The notes beneath the pieces are model-generated. The model saw only the letters and a list, made by a program, of their open reading frames with translations, ran no database searches and had not been told where the DNA came from. This document shows positions 24,980 through 33,334 of a DNA stretch of 64,000 bases, piece after piece; within the stretch, counting starts at the first letter, position 1, and every line of letters begins with the position of its first letter. This DNA comes from CAWIDU01 sp963835055 (GTDB lineage: Bacteria > Patescibacteriota > Saccharimonadia > Saccharimonadales > UBA4665): assembly GCA_963835055.1 (NCBI GenBank), contig CAWIDU010000001.1, positions 1 through 64,000 of the forward strand, read 5' to 3'. Position numbers and translations under genes: made by a program.

Positions 24980-26179
24980 CTAGAATGTTCCGGTCGCAAC
25001 CATGTTCAGGCTAGTAGTGTAAATGCCAGCTTCGGTGGTGCTGGCAATGTCGCCGAGAAAAGTGAAAACGCCAGTATAAGAAGTCACGGGAGTGGTGGAG
25101 GATAATACTTGGCTGCCGGCGGCGTTGTTGGTACCACCAGAGCTGGTTGAGTCATTGAAGCCGAATTTGGAAGTTCCGGCGTAAACTCCGGTGCCCAGAC
25201 TGTGGCAGTTATTGATAGCATCTATATAAGACGTTCCTACTGTTAGGCCAGTGGCGCCAGTAATATCGACACACATGCCGAACTGTTCCGACCCGGGCGA
25301 TCTGACTAGCGGTGTCGCACCGACCGACGTGATTGTATAGATGCTCGACGTGCCGGTATTACAGTTCGCAGGCGTGGCGCTACGACAGAGCGTCGTGCCC
25401 GTCATGGTGACATTAACTCCTCCTTGGGCATTGGTAGCAATAGTGTAGTTAGCAGCCGAGTTGTCGTAGGCTTGAGCCGAACTTAGGCCGGTCGTCGGGT
25501 CACCGAGTGTCAAGTTTGCCTGGGTACCGCAAGTCGTTTGAAAAACGCAGAACGCCAGACTCTCGAAAACCTTCGCCGTGATCAGGATATTGGCCGTCGT
25601 GCTCAGAGCTATGCCGCCGTAGTCGACGTATGAACCGGGCGAGGCACTGGTGTTGGCACCGGCACCCCCGGTGGCGTAAGTCAAGATGCGTCCGTAGAAA
25701 CCGGCGGTGTTGGACGGGTTGGTGACACCAGTTATAACGATCGGGGTGATTGGCGTGCTGTTGGAGAACGAAAGAGTCGAGGTGGTTAGCTTAACGCCCC
25801 GGCCACTGCCAATAGTTGTCAATGTCCAGCCGCTGGCGGCCGCACTAGTAAAGTTTGGCGTGTCGGTACCAGCCGTGGCCGTACAGCTGTCGCCGATAAT
25901 CGGGTCGTTGGAGCAAAAGTCGATAATCACATCCGGATGAGTTTCAGCACCGCTAGAAGAGGTCGTGAAGTTAACGGTGTAAGTAACAGTAGTAGCGCTC
26001 GGCGCCGAACTGCTTAGCAGAATGCTTCGGCCGGTCACCTGACCGCCAGTGGCGCCAGCTGACTGGGGCAACAATAAACCTGAACCCGTCAGGGTAATAA
26101 CTATTGCTGTGAAGCCCAAAATCAGCCGTTTTGCCGATTGGCGGAATGCAACTAACACGTTCCCCACGTTTTCCCTCAC
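24980..26179 (-). CDS. Secreted WxL-like surface protein B
   Basis: 399-aa paralogue of its neighbours. N-terminal hydrophobic signal (LILGFTAIVITLTGSGLLL), FCSNDPIIGDSCTA matching FCSNSPLQDDSCT of protein A, then YTIATNAQGGVNVTMTGTT, EQFGMCVDITG and the end YTTSLNMVATGTF. Several Cys residues. GTG start at 26179, with further in-frame GTG codons close by, so the exact start is uncertain. Confidence 0.65.
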   Translation of the reverse strand: MRENVGNVLVAFRQSAKRLILGFTAIVITLTGSGLLLPQSAGATGGQVTGRSILLSSSAPSATTVTYTVNFTTSSSGAETHPDVIIDFCSNDPIIGDSCTATAGTDTPNFTSAAASGWTLTTIGSGRGVKLTTSTLSFSNSTPITPIVITGVTNPSNTAGFYGRILTYATGGAGANTSASPGSYVDYGGIALSTTANILITAKVFESLAFCVFQTTCGTQANLTLGDPTTGLSSAQAYDNSAANYTIATNAQGGVNVTMTGTTLCRSATPANCNTGTSSIYTITSVGATPLVRSPGSEQFGMCVDITGATGLTVGTSYIDAINNCHSLGTGVYAGTSKFGFNDSTSSGGTNNAAGSQVLSSTTPVTSYTGVFTFLGDIASTTEAGIYTTSLNMVATGTF

Positions 26180-26273
26180 TATTTATCTTTCCAACAAAGA
26201 ACTGGTTCGCTTTAACAATAGCACGTTGGCGGATGGCGACAAAGACTTTTTATAAAGCTTTTTCCACAATTTT

Positions 26274-27023
26274 TCAAAAAGTAGCCGTGGCTACCAGAAC
26301 GTCGTTGAAAGTGTAGGTTCCGCCAGGCGTCAAAACGCTGATATTATAGAGATAGGAGATGGTGTAGTCGGTTTCGCCCGAACTGCTACTAGAGCTAGCA
26401 ATGGTGTCGCCAGGCACGTACTTGAATTGGCAGGCCGTGTTGTAGCCGCTGGCAGCCACACCGAAACTGAAACTGCTGCTGGGGACCTGAACTGGGCTGC
26501 TGCCCAAATTGGTTGGCAAACCACTACAGCTGGGATTACTGACCAAGTTCATGCCAAACTGCTCCGAGCCCGGGCTGGAAGCTGCCGGCGAGCTCAAGGC
26601 GTTAATAGTATAACTGTTATTCTTCGGCGGGTTGGATACCGTAACTACTGAGTAGCCGCTGGAGAGATAGCTCTTGACCGAAAAAGTAGCTGTCGTGGTC
26701 GTGGCGCTGCCGGTACTCAAAGTTCCGACATTGGTATTGACGCCGTTGACGATGAATTGCAAATAAGGTGTGCGATCGGTGTTGAAGCCAGCGTGCGCCT
26801 GCAGAGTGCCGCTGGAGATGTCGCCGACAGCTGTTTCACCGGCCGCGATCTTGGCACAGTAACTAGTCGAGCATTCGTTAAGGTCACCGCCGTTGCCGAA
26901 GAAAACCTCGTTGACTTGGTAATTGGCGGAGGACGATTGGGCAGCTATAACCGTAGCCGGGAGCGCCAGCATGACTAACGTGCCGAGCAAGGCATATTTT
27001 AATCTTTGTTTCCACGACGACAT
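26274..27023 (-). CDS. Secreted WxL-like surface protein C
   Basis: 249 aa, first gene of the surface locus. Signal peptide (LLGTLVMLALPATVIAAQ), a short module with NECSTSYCAKIAAGE and AHAGFNTDRTPYLQF, then the shared landmarks YSVVTVSNPPKNNSYTINAL, EQFGMNLVSN and a terminal YTFNDVLVATATF. Transcribed from an extended -10 with about a 3-nt leader. Confidence 0.65.
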   Translation of the reverse strand: MSSWKQRLKYALLGTLVMLALPATVIAAQSSSANYQVNEVFFGNGGDLNECSTSYCAKIAAGETAVGDISSGTLQAHAGFNTDRTPYLQFIVNGVNTNVGTLSTGSATTTTATFSVKSYLSSGYSVVTVSNPPKNNSYTINALSSPAASSPGSEQFGMNLVSNPSCSGLPTNLGSSPVQVPSSSFSFGVAASGYNTACQFKYVPGDTIASSSSSSGETDYTISYLYNISVLTPGGTYTFNDVLVATATF

Positions 27024-27032
27024 ACCATTACC

Positions 27033-27041
27033 AGTATAACA
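27033..27041 (-). promoter_or_regulatory. Extended -10 for the surface locus
   Basis: TGTTATACT on the minus strand; 9 nt to the ATG at 27023. Confidence 0.5.
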
Positions 27042-27111
27042 AGTCTTGTCGGTTTCGCGTCCCGGAGATGTAGTATCATAGAGCCTGTACTAAAACATAA
27101 GAGTTTTGGCA

Positions 27112-28089
27112 ATGGCTGATCAAACCGAGTCGACTAATCAAACACCTGACGATCTCGCTAGCCTGGAAACGCTGGAGAGTCCCCAGAACACGCCCGGAAA
27201 TCCTGAGCAAAGTCTGCCAACTGCAGAGCCACGGCCGCCCCAAGACAAACGCCTCCGCAGATTGCGACAACGACTCAATATCTATCTCTTGATCTTCGGG
27301 TTCGTTATCCTAGTAGCTGCCGGCGTAATATTGGCCGCTTATCTGCAAAACCACCACTCATCCTTGACAGGTCAATTGCAAACCCAAGGCCTCAGCCAGA
27401 GCACCCTGCAACAATTAGCCAACAGCGACGCCACGGTCGGCAGCAATCAAACCATCCTCAACGTAGAGTCCAGCGCCGTTTTCGCCGGCCAGGTCTTAGT
27501 CCGCCAAAGCCTGGAGGTAGCCGGCAATCTACAGGTCGGTGGCACAGTGGCCCTCAATAACATCACGGTTGCCGGCACTGGCCAGTTCGGCCAGGCGTCA
27601 GTTAGCGGAAATTTGGCAGTAACCGGCAACACAGCCATTCAAGGTGCCGAAACCATTAGTAAAAGTCTGCAGGTTAGCGGCACTGGCAGCTTCGGCGGCG
27701 CCTTGTCGGCACCACAAATCACCACCGCAAGCCTGCAGCTGAGCGGTGACCTGGTTTTGACCCATCACATCACTATCGGTGGCAGCACACCCAGCCGCAG
27801 CAATGGCCCGGCGCTGGGCAGCGGCGGCACAGCCAGTGTCAGCGGCTCGGACACGGCTGGTTCGATTAGCATCAACACCGGTACCGGCCCAGCAGCCGGC
27901 TGCTTCGTGACGATTACCTTCTCTAGTGCCTTCGCGGCCACCCCGCATGTCTTAGTGACACCGATCGGCTCGGCAGCTGCTGGATTAGCTTATTACGTCA
28001 ATCGCTCGACGACCGGTTTCAGCGTTTGCACTGGAACGGCGGCACCAGCCAGCAGTTCATTCGGCTTCGATTACCTAGTTATCGGCTAG
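27112..28089 (+). CDS. Membrane-anchored repetitive beta protein, 325 aa
   Basis: Cytosolic Pro/Glu-rich N-terminus, one membrane helix (IYLLIFGFVILVAAGVILAAYL), then short repeats of the form GNLQVGGTVALNN, SGNLAVTGNTAIQG, SKSLQVSGTGSFGG and SGDLVLTHHITIGG, as in stacked beta-helices or bactofilin-like folds. The C-terminus (CFVTITFSSAFAATPHVLVT...GFDYLVIG) looks like a phage tail-fibre/H-type-lectin-like cap. Probably a stalk-like surface structure. The ATG at 27112 is preferred over TTG at 27106. Its stop overlaps the convergent atpC stop by 4 bp. Confidence 0.75.
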   Translation: MADQTESTNQTPDDLASLETLESPQNTPGNPEQSLPTAEPRPPQDKRLRRLRQRLNIYLLIFGFVILVAAGVILAAYLQNHHSSLTGQLQTQGLSQSTLQQLANSDATVGSNQTILNVESSAVFAGQVLVRQSLEVAGNLQVGGTVALNNITVAGTGQFGQASVSGNLAVTGNTAIQGAETISKSLQVSGTGSFGGALSAPQITTASLQLSGDLVLTHHITIGGSTPSRSNGPALGSGGTASVSGSDTAGSISINTGTGPAAGCFVTITFSSAFAATPHVLVTPIGSAAAGLAYYVNRSTTGFSVCTGTAAPASSSFGFDYLVIG

Positions 28090-28478
28090 ACGTCTAGGAA
28101 AACAATGACGTGGTCGGCTTTGACATGCATAATGCCGCCAGAAATGCGGATTCGCCGGTCGCCATACGACACACTGCGGATGACTAGCTCGCAAGCACTA
28201 AGCAAGGAGATGAAGCTGTGGTGCCGGGGCAGCACGTCGAATGGTCCAGTAGCATTTTCGGCGCTGATGCTGAAAGCTTGGTCGTCATAATAACTACGGA
28301 AGGGCGAATAGACTTTGACACGCATGGTCGGATTACCGCCACCCGTGCCAGCCCCGTGGCTGAAATCACGCATCGCCTGCGAGCGCTTTTTCTCCTCTTC
28401 GGTCGGCGCTAGAGCAGCACCGTCGCCAATAACTTTTTTCTGATCGACGGCGGCCTGCTGGGCGTCGGCGTCGCTCAT
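28086..28478 (-). CDS. atpC: F1 ATPase epsilon subunit
   Basis: 130 aa. Beta-sandwich N-terminal domain (MRVKVYSPFRSYY, FDVLPRHHSFISLL) ends with GIMHVKADHVIVFLDV. A 45-residue charged extension precedes the domain, and the usual C-terminal helical hairpin is absent, so inhibition by the epsilon C-terminus is not expected. Overlaps atpD by 4 bp. Confidence 0.85.
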   Translation of the reverse strand: MSDADAQQAAVDQKKVIGDGAALAPTEEEKKRSQAMRDFSHGAGTGGGNPTMRVKVYSPFRSYYDDQAFSISAENATGPFDVLPRHHSFISLLSACELVIRSVSYGDRRIRISGGIMHVKADHVIVFLDV

Positions 28479-29779
28479 ACGACGATTTCCTCGATGCTTT
28501 TCAGCGTTTCCTCGCGGCTGAAGAATTCGCCGGGCACGCCATTCTGGCGAGTCATGACTGACAGGTGCTGGTTGAAGTTATCAATCAGATGTTTGGCTTT
28601 GGCGTAATCTCGCCGATCAGTCGGGCTCAATTCGTTTTCGCCGATGATAGCGATAATGCCCTTCAGCGATTCGTATTTCTGCAACAGGGCCTGGACTTGG
28701 ACGCTCAATAGATAGTGACGCTCGCCAACAATTTCCGGCGTCAATAGCGACGAGGTCGTGGCGTTGAGGTCGACGGCCGGCCGGATGCCCTGCTCGGCGA
28801 CTTTACGACTGAGGACGATGACGGAGTCCATTTCGTGCTGGATGAACTGAACAGCCGGGTCACTGACGTCGTCGGCGGGCACATAAATGGTTTGGACCGA
28901 AGTGATCGAGCCGTTCTGGTTGGAGCTCAGCCGGTCCTGCAGGATTTTGACGTCACTGAAAATCGTCGCTTCGTAGCCGCCCTCGCTCGGCACTTCGTCC
29001 AAGATGGTAGCTAGCTCGTTGCGCGCTTGGACATAGCGGTACATATTGTCAGCGAAGAACAAGATATTCTTGTGCTGCTCGTCGCGGAAATATTCGGCCG
29101 TGGCGGCCGCCGAAATACCAATTAAGGAACGCTGCACCGGGTTCTCATTCATCTGGGCGAAGAAAATGCAGGTATTTTTCAATAAATCGTTCTCTTTTAG
29201 GGTCATGAATAATTCGTGACCTTCGCGGATACGTTCGCCGATACCGGCGAAAAATGATAGGCCGCTGCCGCTCTTGGCGATGTTATTGATTAATTCCATG
29301 GTTAGCACCGTTTTGCCGACGCCGGCGCCACCGATAATGCCGATTTTGCGACCTTTGACGAAAGGCGTGAAGAAATCGATGACTTTGATGCCGGTTTCCA
29401 AAATTTCCGGTTTGGCGACGCTGAAATCGCTGCTACGGGGTGGCAGCTTGAAGATGTCCTTACGCTCGACGTGTTCGCCGCTGAGGGCCTCACGGCCGTC
29501 TAAGGGATCGCCGAGAGCGTTAAGCACTCGACCAATGATGGCTTCACCGATTGGCACCTCAATGCCGCGGTGCGTCCGTTTGACAGCCATACCTTTGGTC
29601 AACCGCAGATCGCCGCGGATATTCAGACAGAAGGCCACGCCTCCCGGCTCGATGTGATGAACCAGCAACTGGGTATCGTGGCCATTGTCGACAGCCACTA
29701 ATTCGTTGAGTGCCGGCGGGTCGTCATCGAAACGGGCCCGAACGATCAGCTCTTTGACTGCCGTCACAACGCCCGCCAT
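28475..29779 (-). CDS. atpD: F1 ATPase beta subunit
   Basis: Catalytic subunit. P-loop GGAGVGKT, catalytic Glu in GIGERIREG, Walker B FFADNMYRYVQA, and SITSVQTIYVPADDVSDPA are all present. 434 aa, about 25 short of typical. The DELSEED element that couples to gamma reads NELSPTD, losing most of its acidic charge and gaining a proline. Single-base-overlap spacing with atpG. Confidence 0.95.
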   Translation of the reverse strand: MAGVVTAVKELIVRARFDDDPPALNELVAVDNGHDTQLLVHHIEPGGVAFCLNIRGDLRLTKGMAVKRTHRGIEVPIGEAIIGRVLNALGDPLDGREALSGEHVERKDIFKLPPRSSDFSVAKPEILETGIKVIDFFTPFVKGRKIGIIGGAGVGKTVLTMELINNIAKSGSGLSFFAGIGERIREGHELFMTLKENDLLKNTCIFFAQMNENPVQRSLIGISAAATAEYFRDEQHKNILFFADNMYRYVQARNELATILDEVPSEGGYEATIFSDVKILQDRLSSNQNGSITSVQTIYVPADDVSDPAVQFIQHEMDSVIVLSRKVAEQGIRPAVDLNATTSSLLTPEIVGERHYLLSVQVQALLQKYESLKGIIAIIGENELSPTDRRDYAKAKHLIDNFNQHLSVMTRQNGVPGEFFSREETLKSIEEIVV

Positions 29780-30636
29780 TAGACCGCTCCCATTTTGGCT
29801 TTTTTCAAACCGTTAATGATTTCCTTGAGGCGCTCATCCTTGACGGCACGCCTGGCCCGGTTATAATCCAGATGTAATTCGGCCTTGGAGCTATCAGCCC
29901 GTTCATGGGCCGTTGTCATGGCCCGGAACCGCGAGGCATACTGGGCTAGTTTGGACTCCAGAATCAGCTGGCTGATGGCGATTTGCATCATCGAACGCTC
30001 CAGGTGGGCGGCCACGGCGTAAGTCGATGGTTCGAAAATGTAAGTTTCCTCGCTAATGATTTCATCCGGCTTGTCGCTGGCATCACCGCGTTCCTTGACG
30101 ACCGTCAAAAGCTCGATTTGGCGGACTTCCTGGACCAACAGCGAGACATATTGTTGATAGAAAATTTGCGTCGAGCGGTACTGCTGAACGGCCTTGATAA
30201 TCGGCGTGACATTGATGTTGCGGTCGTGGACTGGCAGCTTGAAATATTTCTGATAACTAACGCCACGTTGCGTCAGCTGAGTGGCTCCGTGGTGGCCGAT
30301 AACGATAATGTCCTGCTTGGCCGGATCATAGGTCTTTAGCATCAACTCAGTCAGTTTCTGATCAATATCGCCGCTGAAGCCGCCTTCGGCGGTAATGATA
30401 ATGTACAGCTCTTTGTCGGCGACCTTGCGAGTGTCTTCGCGACCGAAACGGAAGAGGTTGTCGACCCGCAGCTGAGAGTAAATCTGCCACAGCTCATTGA
30501 AAAACTGTGTCGACTGCAGCACCTGGTCTTTGATCTCGGCAATGCGCATGCTGGCGATGCCTTCGAAGGCGCTGGTCAGCTCCACCAGGACTGTTGACAG
30601 GGCTTCCTCGCGGGCGATATCGGCTGGCCGTCTCAT
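29779..30636 (-). CDS. atpG: F1 ATPase gamma subunit
   Basis: Rotor shaft, 285 aa. N-terminal and C-terminal long helices surround an alpha/beta middle domain (ELYIIITAEGGFSGDID, IIVIGHHGATQL). The C-terminus keeps the family shape (MQIAISQLILESKLAQYASRFRAM) but diverges: the usual ENA replaced by ESK and the end RLKEIINGLKKAKMGAV is conserved only in style. Overlaps atpA by 4 bp. Confidence 0.9.
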   Translation of the reverse strand: MRRPADIAREEALSTVLVELTSAFEGIASMRIAEIKDQVLQSTQFFNELWQIYSQLRVDNLFRFGREDTRKVADKELYIIITAEGGFSGDIDQKLTELMLKTYDPAKQDIIVIGHHGATQLTQRGVSYQKYFKLPVHDRNINVTPIIKAVQQYRSTQIFYQQYVSLLVQEVRQIELLTVVKERGDASDKPDEIISEETYIFEPSTYAVAAHLERSMMQIAISQLILESKLAQYASRFRAMTTAHERADSSKAELHLDYNRARRAVKDERLKEIINGLKKAKMGAV

Positions 30637-32132
30637 GGTTTGGCTCCGGCTGGCTGGACATCAGCTGGCTGGGTAGCGGCCGGAGCAGCCGCTGGCTTGG
30701 CGGCTGCCTGCAGCTCAATCAGACATTTGGCTTTCAGCTGGTCGCGTTGGCTCTCATATTCCTCTTCTTTGGTGATCTTGGCGGCGTAGTCGTTGGTGTT
30801 TTGTTTCAAGACGCTAATGTCGACGTCTTCGCCTTCGGCCAGTCCCAAGATAATGTCCATCATCAGCTGCTGGGCCATCAATGTATAGGTCTCCGAAGGG
30901 CTTTGGGTCAGGACGGCGAACAGCCGCTTACCGGTGGCCAGCGCATGACGGGCTTCGGCGGCCAGCTCGGTGCCGAAATGCGAAAACTCCTCGGCCTGGC
31001 GATAATCGGCTAGTAGCTTCAGGCAGCGAGCTGCCAGTTCCTTTTGGCGTTTGTTATGGCCGACACCACCGGCTCGGGTAACACTCAAGCCGATACTGAC
31101 CGCCGGGCGGATGCCAGAACGGAAAGTCTGCATGTCTAGCACCCATTGACCGTCGGTAATCGACATGATATTGGTCGGCAAATAAGCCGTGATGTCACTA
31201 CCCGGCACGTGCACCAAGGGCACGGCTGTCAGACACTTACCGCTGCGCTCCAGGCGGCCAGCCCTTTCCAACAGGCTGGAATGGGCGTGGAACATATCGC
31301 CGGGATAGGAGTCGCGCCCCGGGCTGGTGCCGGACAGTAGCGCTATTTCGCGGTAGACATGGGCATGGCTAGTCAAATCATCATAAATCACCAGCATGTC
31401 TTGGTCGGTTTTCTGCCACAAGTATTCGGCCATTGAGCAAGCCACATAGGGCGCCAAATAGCTGACGACCAGCGATTCGAACATCGTCGAAACGACGACA
31501 ATGGTCTTGTCCAGGCCGCCATTCTGCTGCAGCCGATTCAAGACTGTGTCAACGTCAGCCCGCCGCTTGGCAATCAGGCAGTAAACAACAATTTGATCGG
31601 TGTTCTTCTGGTTAATGGTCAGCTGTGTTGCTAGAGTGCTCTTGCCGGATTTGCTGTCGCCGAGCAGCGCCATGCGCTGGCCGCGGACGATCGGGAACAA
31701 ACCATCAACAACTGTAACGCCGCTCTCCAGTTGGTCGGCCACTAAGCGGCGGTCATAGAGCGGCGGCGCGGCGTTGAAAACCGGCCACACGCCGTCAGCC
31801 GCGATCGGGCCCTTACCATCGAGCGGGTCGCCAGTCACCGAAACCACTCGGCCGACGAAATCTTTGCCAACCTTGCAAACCAGCTCTTGATGTTGAACAA
31901 CCGCCATAGCGCCGGGCTGGACGCTGTGGGCACCGAGGTGCATAACCAATACGTATTCCGGTTGAATCTGTTGAACGAAGCCTTTGCTGCCGTCATCGAA
32001 CATGACTAGGGCGTGGATGGCGCAAGGCTGCAGTCCCCGGACGGTAACCATGAAGTTCTCGACGGCGACAACTTCGCCGACTGGGTTACCGCCAGACACT
32101 AAGCGGTCGAAGTGGGTTTGGCTGTCAGCCAT
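30633..32132 (-). CDS. atpA: F1 ATPase alpha subunit
   Basis: Non-catalytic nucleotide-binding subunit, 499 aa. P-loop GDSKSGKST (canonical GDRQTGKT), DDLTSHAHVYREIALLSG, SITDGQWVLD, and the arginine-finger region GLSVTRAGGVGH with Arg retained. It ends in an Ala/Pro-rich tail. Overlaps atpH by 8 bp. Confidence 0.95.
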   Translation of the reverse strand: MADSQTHFDRLVSGGNPVGEVVAVENFMVTVRGLQPCAIHALVMFDDGSKGFVQQIQPEYVLVMHLGAHSVQPGAMAVVQHQELVCKVGKDFVGRVVSVTGDPLDGKGPIAADGVWPVFNAAPPLYDRRLVADQLESGVTVVDGLFPIVRGQRMALLGDSKSGKSTLATQLTINQKNTDQIVVYCLIAKRRADVDTVLNRLQQNGGLDKTIVVVSTMFESLVVSYLAPYVACSMAEYLWQKTDQDMLVIYDDLTSHAHVYREIALLSGTSPGRDSYPGDMFHAHSSLLERAGRLERSGKCLTAVPLVHVPGSDITAYLPTNIMSITDGQWVLDMQTFRSGIRPAVSIGLSVTRAGGVGHNKRQKELAARCLKLLADYRQAEEFSHFGTELAAEARHALATGKRLFAVLTQSPSETYTLMAQQLMMDIILGLAEGEDVDISVLKQNTNDYAAKITKEEEYESQRDQLKAKCLIELQAAAKPAAAPAATQPADVQPAGAKP

Positions 32133-32646
32133 GCGGCGCCTCCGCCACTGGCGCCGCGGGTGTCAGGGCCGCTTTCAACAAGTCGTGTTTCTGGGCAAAG
32201 TTCTGACGCAATGAGAAGTCGAAATATTTATTGGTGCTGCGCACCACGCAACCGGCGCCAATATTTGGCTGCAGACCGATAGTCAATAACACGTGGGGAT
32301 TGATCTCCTGCCGTAACCAGCTGACTAATTTCCCCAGGAAGACTGGCGACGGGTCGGCGCTAAAGCTGACGTGCAACAGCGGCGCCCGTTGCCGCACCGT
32401 TTCCAGTAATTGGCGCAACTGGTGGCGATCATCGGCTTGTAGCAAATTGCACTTGTTGAGTTCGGCGGTTTCTTCTAGCAAGCGGCTGGTTTTGGGCAGC
32501 TGTGTGGCCGCACCGCTGTGGCGTAAACCGAGCTGCAGTAGCTGCTCGTCAATGGCTTCCAGTTCGCGCAGCAAGCGGCCAACGTCAACCCGGCTGACCA
32601 CCAGGGCTGGCAAGCTGATTTGAGCCAACGACTGACTAGGCGCCAT
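32125..32646 (-). CDS. atpH: F-ATPase delta-like subunit
   Basis: 173 aa between atpF and atpA. The C-terminal part (LTIGLQPNIGAGCVVRSTNKYFDFS) follows the conserved delta/OSCP end, while the N-terminal helical bundle is poorly conserved. Delta links the peripheral stalk to the head of F1. Assignment depends partly on position. Confidence 0.75.
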   Translation of the reverse strand: MAPSQSLAQISLPALVVSRVDVGRLLRELEAIDEQLLQLGLRHSGAATQLPKTSRLLEETAELNKCNLLQADDRHQLRQLLETVRQRAPLLHVSFSADPSPVFLGKLVSWLRQEINPHVLLTIGLQPNIGAGCVVRSTNKYFDFSLRQNFAQKHDLLKAALTPAAPVAEAPHG

Positions 32647-33268
32647 GCTGGATGTCCTCGATAATCGCCTGCTTGTTGGCTTCCAGATCGGCCAAGATGT
32701 ATTCCAGTTGGTCGTTCAAATCAATCTGGTTACCGACAGCCGCCAAAATATAATGGTTGACGATGTCGGCCATATTGGTCTCGAAATGCTCCAGTAATTG
32801 TTGTTTTTCGGCCGTAATTTGTTTCTGGACTTGGTCGCTGAGTACCTGGCGCTGCTCGTCGATGGCAGTGTTGGTTTTCTGGATCGATTCGATGGCCAAC
32901 TGCTTGGCATCCATGATGGATTGTTCGTACTTATTGAATTCTTCGCGCAGCTTGCGGGTGATCTCGGTCTTCATGTAGTCATTCAGCTGGGAAGTCGTCA
33001 GCCGCAAGTCCTGCTGCAAGAACATGGCGTTCTCGCCGATTATTTTCTCGAAATGCAAACGGCCCCGGTTACGTAATTCTTGCCGGAAGTTTTCGTCGAA
33101 GAAGTGCTCGACGTCTTGATCGGCGGCCTCTTCCCAGGAATCAGGCACGGCCCGCCCGCCACCGGTACCATTCAGCGCCGCCCGGTTAATGTGGACGACT
33201 AACCAAACGAAACCGATTCCGGCGCTGCCGAGCGCCCCAAGGATAACAGCTAACCACCAGATGGTCAT
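32636..33268 (-). CDS. atpF: F-ATPase b-like peripheral stalk subunit
   Basis: 210 aa (E. coli b is 156). One N-terminal membrane helix (WWLAVILGALGSAGIGFVWLVVHI), a Gly-rich linker, then a long charged helix predicted as coiled coil (residues about 60-185). The length and order fit the b subunit, with an enlarged soluble part. Overlaps atpH by 11 bp. Confidence 0.8.
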   Translation of the reverse strand: MTIWWLAVILGALGSAGIGFVWLVVHINRAALNGTGGGRAVPDSWEEAADQDVEHFFDENFRQELRNRGRLHFEKIIGENAMFLQQDLRLTTSQLNDYMKTEITRKLREEFNKYEQSIMDAKQLAIESIQKTNTAIDEQRQVLSDQVQKQITAEKQQLLEHFETNMADIVNHYILAAVGNQIDLNDQLEYILADLEANKQAIIEDIQHGA

Positions 33269-33334
33269 ATTTTTTAGGTACCCACCGTTACTACTTTTAA
33301 GTCAGAACTCCAGCCAGCCATCGGCTTAATCACG

